A stretch of DNA of 64,000 bases, taken from assembly GCA_016713535.1 (NCBI GenBank), contig JADJOY010000003.1, positions 248,001 to 312,000 of the forward strand, written 5' to 3'. Origin of the DNA: JADJOY01 sp016713535 [NCBI: Deltaproteobacteria bacterium]. GTDB taxonomy: Bacteria > JADJOY01. Positions 50,203 through 60,190 of this stretch are shown here, one piece after another. The translations under genes and the position numbers were made by a program. Numbering within the stretch: the stretch's first letter is position 1; the number at the start of each line of letters is the position of its first letter. The notes beneath the pieces are model-generated. The model ran no database searches. It saw only the letters and a list, made by a program, of their open reading frames with translations, and was not told where the DNA came from.

Positions 50203-50340
50203 CGCGGGCTCGGAGTTCGAGAGCCGCGTCGGCTGGTGCTCGACGCGCCCCGGATCCGTCCGGAGCGCGAGGGGGGAGCGCTCGCGCTCGAATCGTGCGG
50301 GACGGGTCCGCACGGGGCGCGAGGAAGGAGGCGTGGGGAC

Positions 50341-51603
50341 GTGAAGAGTGTCGCGATCACTGGAATGGGGCTGGTCTGCCCGCTCGGGAACACGGTCGCC
50401 GAGGCGGTGGCGAACGGCGAAGCCGGCCGCTCGGGGATCCGTAGCTGCGAGAGCCAGCTGTGGGGCGAATACGGTGCGGGGATCCGCTCGCGCGTCGCCG
50501 GTACGGTCGAAGGGCTCGACGCGTCGCGCTTCGTGGCGTCCGAGTTCGCGGACTCCTACGACCCGGCGGTGGTGTATGCGCTCGCCGCGACCCGCGAGGC
50601 GGTGGACGACGCTCGGCTCACCTTCGACGGCGAGCTCGGCGAGCGCACCGCCGTGGTGCTGGGCGTGGCCGCGCCCGGGAGCCAGACCTACCATCGAGCG
50701 CTGCACGCGGCGTTCGTCGAGCGCGCTGCGCACGAGCTGCCGGGGCGGGTGAGCCTCAACATCTCGGGCAACATGCCGGCGGCGCTGGTGGCCCTCGAGC
50801 ACGGCCTGCGCGGTCCGAACCTCGGGCTCGTGAACGCGTGCGCCTCGGGAGCCGCGGCCATCGTGGTGGGCGCCGACCTGATCCGCAGCGGCCGCGCCGA
50901 CGTCGTGGTCGCGGGTGGCACCGAGGCGTGCATCGGCCTGGTGTTGCTCGGCAGCATGGGCAACGCCGGCGCGATCAACCCGACCTCCGATCCGGAGCGG
51001 GCCTGCAAGCCGTTCTCGGTCGACCGCGCCGGGCTGGTCATGGCCGAGGGGGCGGGCGTGGTGGTCCTCGAGTCCCTCGCCGCGGCGCTCGCGCGTGGCG
51101 CCCACGTCCACGCCGAGCTCCTCGGCGACGCGATCACCAACGACGCCCACCACGTCTACCACCCCGACGCGGAGGGGCGTCACTGGGGCCGCGCGATGGA
51201 GCTCGCGCTGCGCGCGGCGCGGGTGCTGCCGTGCGAGGTGGACTTCGTGAGCGCGCACGCGGCCTCGACGCCCCGCGGCGATCTCACCGAGACGATCGCC
51301 CTCAAGCGCGTGCTGGGTGCACACGCGTTCGACGTGCCGGTGAGCGCGAGCAAGTCGATGCACGGCCACGCCTACGGCGCGGCCGGTGCGATCGAGACGG
51401 TGCTCGCGATCGCGGCCGCCGAGCGCGGCGTGTTCCTGCCGACCATCAACTTGACCGCCCCCGATCCGGAGTGCGATCTCGACTACGTCGCCAACCGCTC
51501 GCGCATGCGGCGTGGCGAGGTCTTGCTCAAGAACTCGTTCGGCTTCGGAGGGACCAACGCATGCCTGGTGATTCGCACCGCGAGCCCGGCGGTCATCGTG
51601 TGA
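50341..51603 (+). CDS. Beta-ketoacyl-ACP synthase (FabB/FabF-like)
   Basis: 420 residues from GTG at 50341 (MKSVAITGMGLVCPLG). The KAS I/II triad is complete: C167 (VNACASGAA), His in SAHAASTPRGD and His in KSMHGHAYGAAG. It condenses acyl and malonyl units on ACP. It sits between the receiver-kinase and the NtrC-type gene, and is not in a fab cluster, so a role in making the acyl chain of the signal or a regulated lipid is the natural inference. Confidence 0.85.
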   Translation: MKSVAITGMGLVCPLGNTVAEAVANGEAGRSGIRSCESQLWGEYGAGIRSRVAGTVEGLDASRFVASEFADSYDPAVVYALAATREAVDDARLTFDGELGERTAVVLGVAAPGSQTYHRALHAAFVERAAHELPGRVSLNISGNMPAALVALEHGLRGPNLGLVNACASGAAAIVVGADLIRSGRADVVVAGGTEACIGLVLLGSMGNAGAINPTSDPERACKPFSVDRAGLVMAEGAGVVVLESLAAALARGAHVHAELLGDAITNDAHHVYHPDAEGRHWGRAMELALRAARVLPCEVDFVSAHAASTPRGDLTETIALKRVLGAHAFDVPVSASKSMHGHAYGAAGAIETVLAIAAAERGVFLPTINLTAPDPECDLDYVANRSRMRRGEVLLKNSFGFGGTNACLVIRTASPAVIV

Positions 51604-51640
51604 CGCGTGCCGGGTGCGGCGGGCGGCCGAGGTCCTGAGC

Positions 51641-53029
<1,389 letters not shown>

Positions 53030-53114
53030 GCGGCGGCCCGGCGGGGCACCGAAGCGCTCGCCCTGGGCGACAGGCGGGCTGGGCTGGAGGCGGCGCCTTC
53101 CTTCGCGCCGACCG

Positions 53115-53137
53115 GGCCCACCGAGGACCGGTGGGCC
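53115..53137. terminator. Hairpin between convergent genes
   Basis: GGCCCACCG and CGGTGGGCC pair across a 5-base loop between the ends of the NtrC-type gene and the CreD-like gene. There is no T tract, so it may be a bidirectional attenuating hairpin. Confidence 0.4.
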
Positions 53138-53171
53138 GCCAGCCCGAGTTGCGCGGGGAGCTCGGCCGTTG

Positions 53172-54476
53172 CTAGGGCGACGGGCTACCCGCCGCGAAGG
53201 GCGCCCGCGGAGCGCGCGAGGCCCCGGCACGGCCGTCCGTGAAGATCCGTTCCCAGTCGATGTGCGCGGTGAGCTGCATCAGCACGGCGAGCGTCATGAC
53301 CGAGCCGATCGTGATCGCGAGCCCGGTTAGCCCCTGGAAGAAGAACGCGTAGCTGAAGAGGACCAGGTAGAGGAGCTGTGCCGCGGCGGCGTGGAGCACG
53401 AAGCGGCGCATGCCGGCCACCAGCCGCAGATAGCTCGTCACCAGCGCGATGCTGATCGCGGCGGAGATCGCGAACGCCGCGTGGATGTCGATCTGGTCGG
53501 CCAGGTAGGCGAGCAGCAGGTGGAACGCGAAGAACGACGTGCTCAGGAAGAAGTAGTTCATCGGGTGCAGGTTCTGGCCGCGGATCATCCCGAGGATCAC
53601 CATCACCGTGAGGAAGAAGAGCAACGACACCGGCGCGAAGTAGGTGATGCGCGCGGCGAGCGGCCCCGGGTTGAGCTTGCTCGGCGGCACCACGCCGATG
53701 ACCTGGCCCGTGACCACGCTCGTGAAGCGCCAGGTGAGCTTCCAGCCCGCGCCCGCCTGCTCCTCGGCCGTGGGCGACAGCGAGCCGGCGGGGAAGTCGA
53801 TCGCGGCGAAGTCGGTGTCGAGCACGAGGTCGAAGTCGCGCGCCTGGCCGACGCCCGACTCCACCAGCGCGTAGCTCCACGCGCCGATGCCACGCGAGCG
53901 GTAGGTGATCTCGATCTCCGCGGGCGCGCGCGCGGCCACGGTGGTGCGAACCGTGGCGCCATGCGAGAGGTCGGTGACCGGCGCCGCGTCGTGGCCGTCG
54001 ACCCGGAACACGAAGCCGTCGTAGATCGCGCTGCGCGACGGGAACGAGAAGGTCACCACCAGCGGCCGTGCCTCGTCGTCCGGGTTGGTGACGGTGTAGC
54101 GCCCGTGAAACCCGATCTCGTAGGTGTCGTACCAGAGCAGACCCTTGCGTCGGTGATCGACGTGCATCTGCGCCTGGATGTGGGTGGAGTCGAGGACCAG
54201 CGGCACGACGTCGACGGGGACGCGGCTCACGGCGCCGGTGACCGGTGCTCCGGTCGCGTCCTTCTCGGTGACCGTCTCGGTCTCGGTGCGCGCGCGCTCG
54301 ACCGCCGCCGCGGGCGCGAGCTGCCGGTGACTCCCGCCCCAGAGCTGCTCGACCTGCGCCTCGAGCTGGCCACCGCGGGAGCCGGTGCGGACCAGGATCG
54401 AGCTGCCGAGGAGGAACCACGCGGTGGCGGTGGCGACGAAGATGAGTCCGATGGCGCCGAGTCGGGCGGGTGTCAT
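53172..54476 (-). CDS. CreD-like inner-membrane protein
   Basis: 434 residues from the ATG at 54476. One N-terminal span (GAIGLIFVATATAWFLLGSSI), a periplasmic beta-rich domain to about residue 290, then five or six C-terminal spans with the CreD marks GQNLHPMNYFFLSTSFFAFHLLL and LTAHIDWERIF. CreD proteins belong to envelope-stress responses, but their reaction is unknown. No creBC kinase or regulator adjoins it. The flanking signalling operon is convergent. Confidence 0.8.
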   Translation of the reverse strand: MTPARLGAIGLIFVATATAWFLLGSSILVRTGSRGGQLEAQVEQLWGGSHRQLAPAAAVERARTETETVTEKDATGAPVTGAVSRVPVDVVPLVLDSTHIQAQMHVDHRRKGLLWYDTYEIGFHGRYTVTNPDDEARPLVVTFSFPSRSAIYDGFVFRVDGHDAAPVTDLSHGATVRTTVAARAPAEIEITYRSRGIGAWSYALVESGVGQARDFDLVLDTDFAAIDFPAGSLSPTAEEQAGAGWKLTWRFTSVVTGQVIGVVPPSKLNPGPLAARITYFAPVSLLFFLTVMVILGMIRGQNLHPMNYFFLSTSFFAFHLLLAYLADQIDIHAAFAISAAISIALVTSYLRLVAGMRRFVLHAAAAQLLYLVLFSYAFFFQGLTGLAITIGSVMTLAVLMQLTAHIDWERIFTDGRAGASRAPRAPFAAGSPSP

Positions 54477-54658
54477 GGCTGACCTCGAGATGGGGTTTGC
54501 ATCTCGCCGATCGTGGGTGCCGGCCCTGCACCTGGCGTGCAGATCCCGTGGAGAGATCGCCCCGGGCGTGTCGTGAACGCCCGCCGCGCGACGTCGCGGT
54601 GGCGCCTTTGTTACAGTCGCGCGCCGGCCGCGAGGCGGTGGGCCGGCCGGGAGGGGGC

Positions 54659-56044
54659 GTGGCGGTGCTCGGAGATCGAGGCGCACGGGGAGCGCTGGCG
54701 GTGATTTTCTGGATCGCGGCGGCGCTCGGTGGCTGTGGCGGATCGGGCGACGGCGATCCCGCAGACGCCGCCCGTCGCTACGAGGACTGCTACCAACCGG
54801 ACCTACTCACCTCGCCGGACGTCGCCGGGCACCGCTGTACCTGGCTCCACGAGGCGCTCTCCCTCCAGGAGCACCTCGATCGCGACCGGCCGCTCGGCCA
54901 GACCCAGTGGCACGCCACCCACAACTCGTTCAACGCGGCGGCCTACACCGGTGTGGGGTATTTCGACTTCAACCAGCAGGTCTCGATCCACGATCAGCTC
55001 ACGCTCGGCGTACGGACCCTCGAGCTCGACATCCACTGGTACCCGAACGATGCGACGGGCGGTGAGCCGGCGCCGGTGCTGTGCCACGCCCAGGGCGCCG
55101 AGCTCTTCCACCTCGGCTGCACCACCAAGGCGCGGCTGCTCGAGGACGGCGTCCGCGAGATCGCCGACTTCCTGGCCGAGCCCGGGCACGAGGACGTGGT
55201 GCTGATCGTGGGGATCGAGGATGCGCTCGCCGCTCCCGACCTCACCGGCGGCAGCCACCCGGTGCCCGAAGGTCACGACCAGACCGTGGCGATCTTCGAG
55301 GAGATCCTCGGCACCGACCTCCACCACCCGCCCCAGGACGGCGAGTGCCATCCGCTCCGGGGCGACCTCAGCAAAGCGGCGGTGCGCGCCGCGGGCGCGC
55401 GCGTGATCCTGGCTTCGGGCTGCGGCGAGGGCGCCGCGTGGCGAGCCACGTTCTTCGACGAGTCCGGGAAGAAGAAGGGCAACGACGGCTTCACCCCGTA
55501 CCCCGACTGCGAGTCATCCTTCTTCGGCGCGGACGACTACGCGACCCGGTGGACCCGCGTGTGGGAGGACAGCACCTTCCTCTCGAAGCTCATCGGCAGC
55601 GATCTCGATCCTGTCGATCCGGCGACCCTCGCGGCGATGCGGAGCTGCCCGCTCAACGAGAGCGCGATCGACCAGCTCCGTCCCGACGATGCCCGGGCCG
55701 CAGCGATGGTGTGGAGCTGGGCGCCGGGCGAGCCGCGCGCGGGTACCGGCGCGCGCTGCGCGGTGAGCGGCGCCGACGGTCACTTCCGCAGCGACGACTG
55801 CCGCGCGGAGCACCCGGCGGCGTGCCGGGTGGGCGAAGGGTGGCGGATCTCGGCGGCCACCGGGTCATGGGGCGAGGCGAGCGCCGGGTGTGCGAGCGAG
55901 GGTGCCGGGAGCTTCTCCACGCCGTACCGGGGCTTCGACAACCAGGCGCTGATGGACGCCAAGCGCGCCGCGGGCGTGACCGAGGTCTGGCTCGCCTACG
56001 GCGACCCGAGGGGTCGCGGCGAGTGGACCCTCGGTGCAGAGTGA
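54659..56044 (+). CDS. PI-PLC-like phosphodiesterase lipoprotein with C-terminal lectin-like domain
   Basis: 461 residues from a GTG with a GGGAGGGGG leader. Lipobox LGGC gives an acylated C26. The TIM-barrel X domain has the two catalytic His of PI-PLC, H88 in WHATHNSF and H143 in VLCHAQG, plus GVRTLELDIHW and GHEDVVLIVGIED. The last ~110 residues (AVSGADGHFRS, AACRVGEGWRIS, CASEGAGSFSTPYRGFDNQALM) look like a C-type-lectin fold with paired Cys. It would cleave a phosphodiester lipid or glycan outside the cell, with the lectin part binding it. Confidence 0.75.
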   Translation: MAVLGDRGARGALAVIFWIAAALGGCGGSGDGDPADAARRYEDCYQPDLLTSPDVAGHRCTWLHEALSLQEHLDRDRPLGQTQWHATHNSFNAAAYTGVGYFDFNQQVSIHDQLTLGVRTLELDIHWYPNDATGGEPAPVLCHAQGAELFHLGCTTKARLLEDGVREIADFLAEPGHEDVVLIVGIEDALAAPDLTGGSHPVPEGHDQTVAIFEEILGTDLHHPPQDGECHPLRGDLSKAAVRAAGARVILASGCGEGAAWRATFFDESGKKKGNDGFTPYPDCESSFFGADDYATRWTRVWEDSTFLSKLIGSDLDPVDPATLAAMRSCPLNESAIDQLRPDDARAAAMVWSWAPGEPRAGTGARCAVSGADGHFRSDDCRAEHPAACRVGEGWRISAATGSWGEASAGCASEGAGSFSTPYRGFDNQALMDAKRAAGVTEVWLAYGDPRGRGEWTLGAE

Positions 56045-56077
56045 GTGCACCACGACCGGGGAAGAAAGTTCACAGAC

Positions 56078-56158
56078 TGCCATTGAAAAACATCACTAGA
56101 TGGCATTGAAAATCGATACATTTTGCCAGTGAAAAGTGTCACATATTGCTTTCAGAAT
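56078..56158. repeat. 23-bp iterons, second locus
   Basis: Units start at 56078 (TGCCATTGAAAA), 56101 (TGGCATTGAAAA), 56124 (TGCCAGTGAAAAGTGTCAC) and a partial one at 56147 (TGCTTTCAGAA). The spacing is exactly 23 bases, and the 12-base half is conserved. The consensus matches the units at 17388-17456. The stretch is strikingly AT-rich and again lies between convergent gene ends (56044 and 56289). Confidence 0.65.
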
Positions 56159-56288
56159 GGAGCGATCGTCCCCTGAAACGGGGCGAAAACGCCGCTGGAC
56201 GGACGCCCGTCCGAATACGGCGGCCGATGCCCGCCGATGAGCGCCCTCGGCGCCGACGGCGCGGCGCCGCGCCCGGCCCGTTGCCGGC

Positions 56289-56822
56289 TCAGTGGCGCTC
56301 GCGGGCGCCTGGCTGGGTCGCGGCATGGCGCGCCGCCCACACGGTGGTCACGCGGCGCGCTTTGCGCTCCAGGGCGGTCGCCGTGTTCGTGGTGGCGCCG
56401 CGGCGTCCGTGGCCCTCGGCCTGCAGTCGCGCCACCTCGGCGACGACCTGAGCGGTGTAGCGGGTGTCGGCGCCGACGAAGCGCACGCCCACCTCGTAGC
56501 CGTGCTCGGTGACCTCGGTCCACGTCACCTGGCCCACCAGCAAGAGCGGCGGGTCGGTGTCCTTGATGCGCATCGACACGATGGTGCCGGTCCGGATCGG
56601 ACGGGTCGAGAGGTAGGAGAGGCCGCCGGGGCCGAGGTTGCGCAGCATGTGGGTGCGGGCGCGGTGCTCGTACGGGACCGAGACTTCGAGAGCCACCGAG
56701 GCCGCGTGACGGGTCGAGCGGCGACGCTCGAGGGGACGGACTCCGGTGGTTGCGACGCTCGCCTCGACGGGCACGGGGGTGGTGATCGGGGCGGTGTGGA
56801 GGGCGAGAGAGCGTCGAACCAT
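56289..56822 (-). CDS. PilZ-domain protein
   Basis: 177 residues from the ATG at 56822, preceded by AAAGGTGG. After a ~30-residue Pro/Val-rich lead comes a PilZ domain with the R-x3-R box (RRSTR) and NLGPGG at the D-x-S-x2-G position, where Ser is Gly, so c-di-GMP binding may be weakened. The YEVGVRFVG strand closes the barrel. A basic helical tail follows. It could be a stand-alone effector next to the PilZ-containing signal synthase region. Confidence 0.8.
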   Translation of the reverse strand: MVRRSLALHTAPITTPVPVEASVATTGVRPLERRRSTRHAASVALEVSVPYEHRARTHMLRNLGPGGLSYLSTRPIRTGTIVSMRIKDTDPPLLLVGQVTWTEVTEHGYEVGVRFVGADTRYTAQVVAEVARLQAEGHGRRGATTNTATALERKARRVTTVWAARHAATQPGARERH

Positions 56823-56859
56823 GACGTGCCACCTTTCGGGCGGGCTTCCGGGGCTGGGG

Positions 56860-57278
56860 TGGGTGCTGCTGTCGACGCTTTGGAACAGCAAGACCCCTGC
56901 CGTTCGCTGCGGGCCACTTCGGACCGCATCGACGCCCCGCTGCGGACGGCGTGGACGCTCGCGCCGGGCGGCTGCACGGTCCACCGGAGGCGGACCCGCC
57001 AGACCGATCGGACGCTCACGGCGCGGAGGGTCGCGCTCCACGCGACCGGCTGGCGCCAGCGTCGGCGCTGGCGTCGATCCCTGTAGGCCGCACGTCCGTG
57101 CAGCGATCGACGTCTCGGGCGGTGCGTCGGCCCGGCCCTATCACCGGGCACGCGACGCGTGCCCCTCCCCGGCCCGCCGGAGGCGGGCCCTTCGAATCGA
57201 TCGATCGCAACCGGTCTGGAGGGTCGCGCTCCGCGCGACCGGCGAGCCCCGATGCAGTCGCCGGACCGACGGTTCGCG
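56860..57278. repeat. REP-like palindrome array
   Basis: About 420 bases with several perfect or near-perfect hairpins, for example GGGCACGCG-A-CGCGTGCCC near 57147-57165, GGCCCGCC-GGA-GGCGGGCC near 57171-57189, and stems built on GGTCGCGCTCCGCGCGACC. No gene is supported. Confidence 0.65.
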
Positions 57279-58160
57279 CTAGGCGCGAAGCCTCAGCACG
57301 ACCTCGGCCTGGTGCTCGATCCACTCGACCAGATCGGACCAGTCGCGGGCGCCGAGCCCACCCTCCGCGGCCGCGGTGAGGCCGTTGGCGATCGTGTCCG
57401 CGACCGGGGCGGGAAGCCCGAGCTCGGAGGCGAGGGCCGTGACGAGCCGTGCGTCCTTGGCGGCGAGCTCGATCGCGAACTGGACCGGCCGGCCGCGCTG
57501 GTCGAGCCCGTCGACCACCTTGTCGACGTAGAAGTTGCTGGCGCCGGCGGTGCGGATGGCGTCGATCATCAAGGGCAGATCGAGCCCCGCCTTGGCCGCG
57601 ATCGAGAGCCCCTCGAGCGACACCCAGGTGGTGGTGAACGCGACCAGACTGTTCACGAGCTTGGCGGTGTTGCCCGCGCCGAGCGGGCCGACGTGAAACG
57701 TGGCGCGGCCGAGGGAGTCGAGGATCGGCCGCACCCGCTTCACGGTCGCGGCGTCGCCGCCGACGAAGAACACCAGCTTGCGAGCGCGTGCGCCGGGCTC
57801 GCCGCCGGTGAGCGGGGCCTCGACCAAGGTGAGGCCCGCGTTCGCGAGGCGCTCGCCGAGCGCGCGGACCGAGGACGGTGCGTTGGTCGAGAGGTCGAGG
57901 AGCACCGAGCCGGGCGCCGCGCCACGCGACCACTCGGTGCCGACGCCGTCCACGATCTCCGGTGTCGGCAGCGAGAGCAAGGTGAGCTCGGCTGCCGCCG
58001 CGACCGCGGCGGCATCGGCCGCGCTCCGCGCGCCGGCGCTGACCAGCGGCTCCACCCGGGCGTCGTCGCGATCGAGTACCGTGAGCGCGTGGCCGTCCGC
58101 GAGCAGGTTGGCGGCGATGGCGCCGCCGATGCTGCCGAGGCCGATGACGCCGACGTTCAT
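57279..58160 (-). CDS. 3-hydroxyisobutyrate dehydrogenase-family oxidoreductase
   Basis: 293 residues from the ATG at 58160. NAD(P) fold GVIGLGSIGGAIA, the LLDLSTNAPSS loop, substrate motif APLTGGEPGA and the catalytic Lys in GNTAKLVNS are present. The family oxidises beta-hydroxyacids to semialdehydes. It may process short hydroxyacids released by the neighbouring degradation genes. REP elements flank both ends, so cotranscription with the amidohydrolase is possible but not certain. Confidence 0.88.
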   Translation of the reverse strand: MNVGVIGLGSIGGAIAANLLADGHALTVLDRDDARVEPLVSAGARSAADAAAVAAAAELTLLSLPTPEIVDGVGTEWSRGAAPGSVLLDLSTNAPSSVRALGERLANAGLTLVEAPLTGGEPGARARKLVFFVGGDAATVKRVRPILDSLGRATFHVGPLGAGNTAKLVNSLVAFTTTWVSLEGLSIAAKAGLDLPLMIDAIRTAGASNFYVDKVVDGLDQRGRPVQFAIELAAKDARLVTALASELGLPAPVADTIANGLTAAAEGGLGARDWSDLVEWIEHQAEVVLRLRA

Positions 58161-58164
58161 CGGC

Positions 58165-58330
58165 TCGGGTCTCCAGCCGTGGAGGGCTGCGGTCCCTCGC
58201 AGCCGCGGCGGTCGAGCGTGATCGAATCCGGCGGTCGCGAAGGATCGCGACCCTCCAGGGCTTTGGGGCTGCGGTCCCACGCAGCCGACGCCATTCGCGG
58301 TCGCGAAGGATCGTGATCCGCCCACCGGTT
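58165..58330. repeat. REP-like palindromes
   Basis: The unit at 58179-58206 is identical to 61491-61518. The unit at 58231-58256 is the exact reverse complement of 26325-26350. Two more degenerate hairpins follow before the amidohydrolase stop. Confidence 0.75.
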
Positions 58331-58332
58331 GC

Positions 58333-59481
58333 TCACGAGCGCTCCGCGGCGACCGGCTTGCCCAGCGCGGCGGCTTCGGCGTGCAGGTTGTAGAGCCGCA
58401 CCGGGTTGTCCCACAGGGCCTTGCGCTTGGCGTCCTCGGAGAGCGTGTCGACGGCAACGAAATCTCTGAGCGCGGTGGGGAAGCTGCCGTCGCCGTGCGG
58501 GTAGTCGCTGCCCATCACCAGGTTGTCGTCGCCGAAGGCGTCGACCACGTACTTCGCGGCGCGCTCGTCGACCTCGGCCGCCACGTAGCACTGGCGGCGG
58601 AAGTACTCGCTCGGCGGCATCGTGAGGTCGGGGCACTCGCGCTTGCCGTGGTAGCCCTCGAAGTGCTCGTCCATCCGCTCGAGCCACCACGGCGCCCAGC
58701 CGCACGAGGCCTCGAGGAAGACGCAGTTGAGGCGCGGGTGGCGCGCCAGCACGCCGCCCACGATCAGGTCCATGCAGGCGCCCATCGCCTCCACCGCGTG
58801 ACTCACCATGTGGATCTTGAAGAGCTTGTCGTAGCGGGTGCGTCCGTACTCGTCGAGGTGGACGCCGGCTCCTTCGTGGGTCGCGATCGGCACTCCCATG
58901 CGCTCCGCCTCGGCGTAGAGGTCGGCGAAGTCGCGGTGATCGATGGTCTTGCCGTTGACCGGGTTGGGGCGGAGGAAGATCGAGCGCAGGCCGAGCTCCT
59001 CGATCGCGAACACCGCCTCGCGCACGGCGACGCCGGGGTCGTGGAGCGCGACCATCGCGGCGCCCATCAGGCGCTTCGGGTCGTGGGCGCAGAACTCGGC
59101 GAGCCAGCGGTTGTAGGCCCGGCAGATGGCGCCCGAGAGCGGTCCCGGGATGCCGTCGGCGGAGGCCGCGAAGAGCCCCCGCGAGGGGTAGAGGACCGCC
59201 ATGTCGAAGCCCTCGATGTCCATGGCCTCGAGCTGGCTCGGCGCGTCGTAGCCGCGCTCGGCGGCGAACCGGAAGCGCTCCTGGGTGTGCTGTTTCGGGT
59301 CCTCGTAGCTCTCGCTCCAGCCCACCACGTCGGGCATGCGGTGGCCACACACCTCGACGCTGATCGCGCCGCGGCAGCGCGGCGCCTGGTCGCGGAAGGG
59401 AGCGTCGATGTAGCGCTCCCACAGGTCGATCGGCTCGATCACGTGGCCGTCGGCGTCGACGGCGGGGATGCCCTGGTACAT
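58333..59481 (-). CDS. Amidohydrolase family protein (COG2159-like)
   Basis: 382 residues, intact. It starts MYQGIPAVDADGHVIEP, with metal motif D-x-D-x-H, and has HEGAG, the IHMVSHAVEAM helix, and MGSDYPHGDGSFP near the end with the conserved Asp. It is related to the frameshifted amidohydrolase at 10540-11683, both beginning with the (V/I)DAD-x-H-x(1,2)-EP turn. Such enzymes decarboxylate or hydrolyse ring acids. Located downstream of the outer-membrane and thiolase genes on the same strand. Confidence 0.85.
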   Translation of the reverse strand: MYQGIPAVDADGHVIEPIDLWERYIDAPFRDQAPRCRGAISVEVCGHRMPDVVGWSESYEDPKQHTQERFRFAAERGYDAPSQLEAMDIEGFDMAVLYPSRGLFAASADGIPGPLSGAICRAYNRWLAEFCAHDPKRLMGAAMVALHDPGVAVREAVFAIEELGLRSIFLRPNPVNGKTIDHRDFADLYAEAERMGVPIATHEGAGVHLDEYGRTRYDKLFKIHMVSHAVEAMGACMDLIVGGVLARHPRLNCVFLEASCGWAPWWLERMDEHFEGYHGKRECPDLTMPPSEYFRRQCYVAAEVDERAAKYVVDAFGDDNLVMGSDYPHGDGSFPTALRDFVAVDTLSEDAKRKALWDNPVRLYNLHAEAAALGKPVAAERS

Positions 59482-59530
59482 GGCGGCTCCTCGGCGGGGA
59501 GTGGCCCCGGATCGGCAGGTGACGGCGCGC

Positions 59531-60190
59531 TCAGAGCTGGAACACCGGTCCCAGCGCGATCTCCAGATCGGAGTTGAAGTCCTGCCCGCCGCGGTTGGGC
59601 AGCGAGTAGAAGAAGTTCTTCACGTCGGCGCGGAAGCCGAGCCACGGAAGCGGGGTGTGGATCGTCATGCCACCGCCGATGAAGCCGCCGATCGCGTCGT
59701 TGGGTCCGACCTCGAAGTACGCGGGGCCCACCGACGTGTACATGTCGGCGTACCAGGAGTCGTCGTCGAGGCCCATCCTGAGCGGCACGTTCCACACCAG
59801 CGCCGCGTTCACCACCAGGAACGAGTCGCCGTCCTCGGCCTCGAGCGAGGAGACGGGATCGATCATGGCGCTGCCGAAGAGCACCTCGGTCGAGGCCCAC
59901 CACGCGCGCGTGAAGCGGTAGGTCACGCTGGCGCCGCCGGCGATGAACGAGCGCATCGCGTCGCCGGTGTAGAAGCTGACCTCGGGGTTGATCTCGAGGG
60001 TGGGGTTGGGGTCGCCGAGGTCGGGTGCGGGTGGTGGCTCCTGTGCGAAGACGGGAGCCGTCGCGAGCACGAGGATCAGCGCCAACCACGTAGGGGCGGG
60101 CCCTGTGCCCGCCCGCAAGGCGCGTCGGATTGGCGGGCGGGGCCTGTCCCCGCCCGCACGATCGCGACACCGAGCCGTGGCGATGCTCAT
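59531..60190 (-). CDS. Outer-membrane beta-barrel protein
   Basis: The body is an exported beta-barrel: signal LALILVLATAPVFAQ, alternating strands such as YRFTRAWWASTEVLFGSAM and a C-terminal ALGPVFQL ending. The ATG at 60190 overlaps the thiolase stop by ATGA. However, residues 8 to about 34 from that start are read straight through a REP hairpin pair and are Arg/Pro-rich. A TTG at 60085 would give a normal signal peptide and a 184-residue precursor. Function (porin-like or structural) is unknown. Confidence 0.7.
   Translation of the reverse strand: MSIATARCRDRAGGDRPRPPIRRALRAGTGPAPTWLALILVLATAPVFAQEPPPAPDLGDPNPTLEINPEVSFYTGDAMRSFIAGGASVTYRFTRAWWASTEVLFGSAMIDPVSSLEAEDGDSFLVVNAALVWNVPLRMGLDDDSWYADMYTSVGPAYFEVGPNDAIGGFIGGGMTIHTPLPWLGFRADVKNFFYSLPNRGGQDFNSDLEIALGPVFQL
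60088..60165. repeat. Two REP-like hairpins inside the 5' end of the outer-membrane gene
   Basis: GGGCGGGCCCTGTGCCCGCCC-type and GGCGGGGCCTGTCCCCGCC-type stems in tandem, the latter close to 34383-34410. They sit between the thiolase stop and the outer-membrane protein signal peptide. Confidence 0.7.

Noticed and set aside
56078-56158. CRISPR array
   Set aside because: The period is only 23 bases, conserved and variable halves are about 12 and 11 bases, there are three to four units, and no cas genes are in the window.
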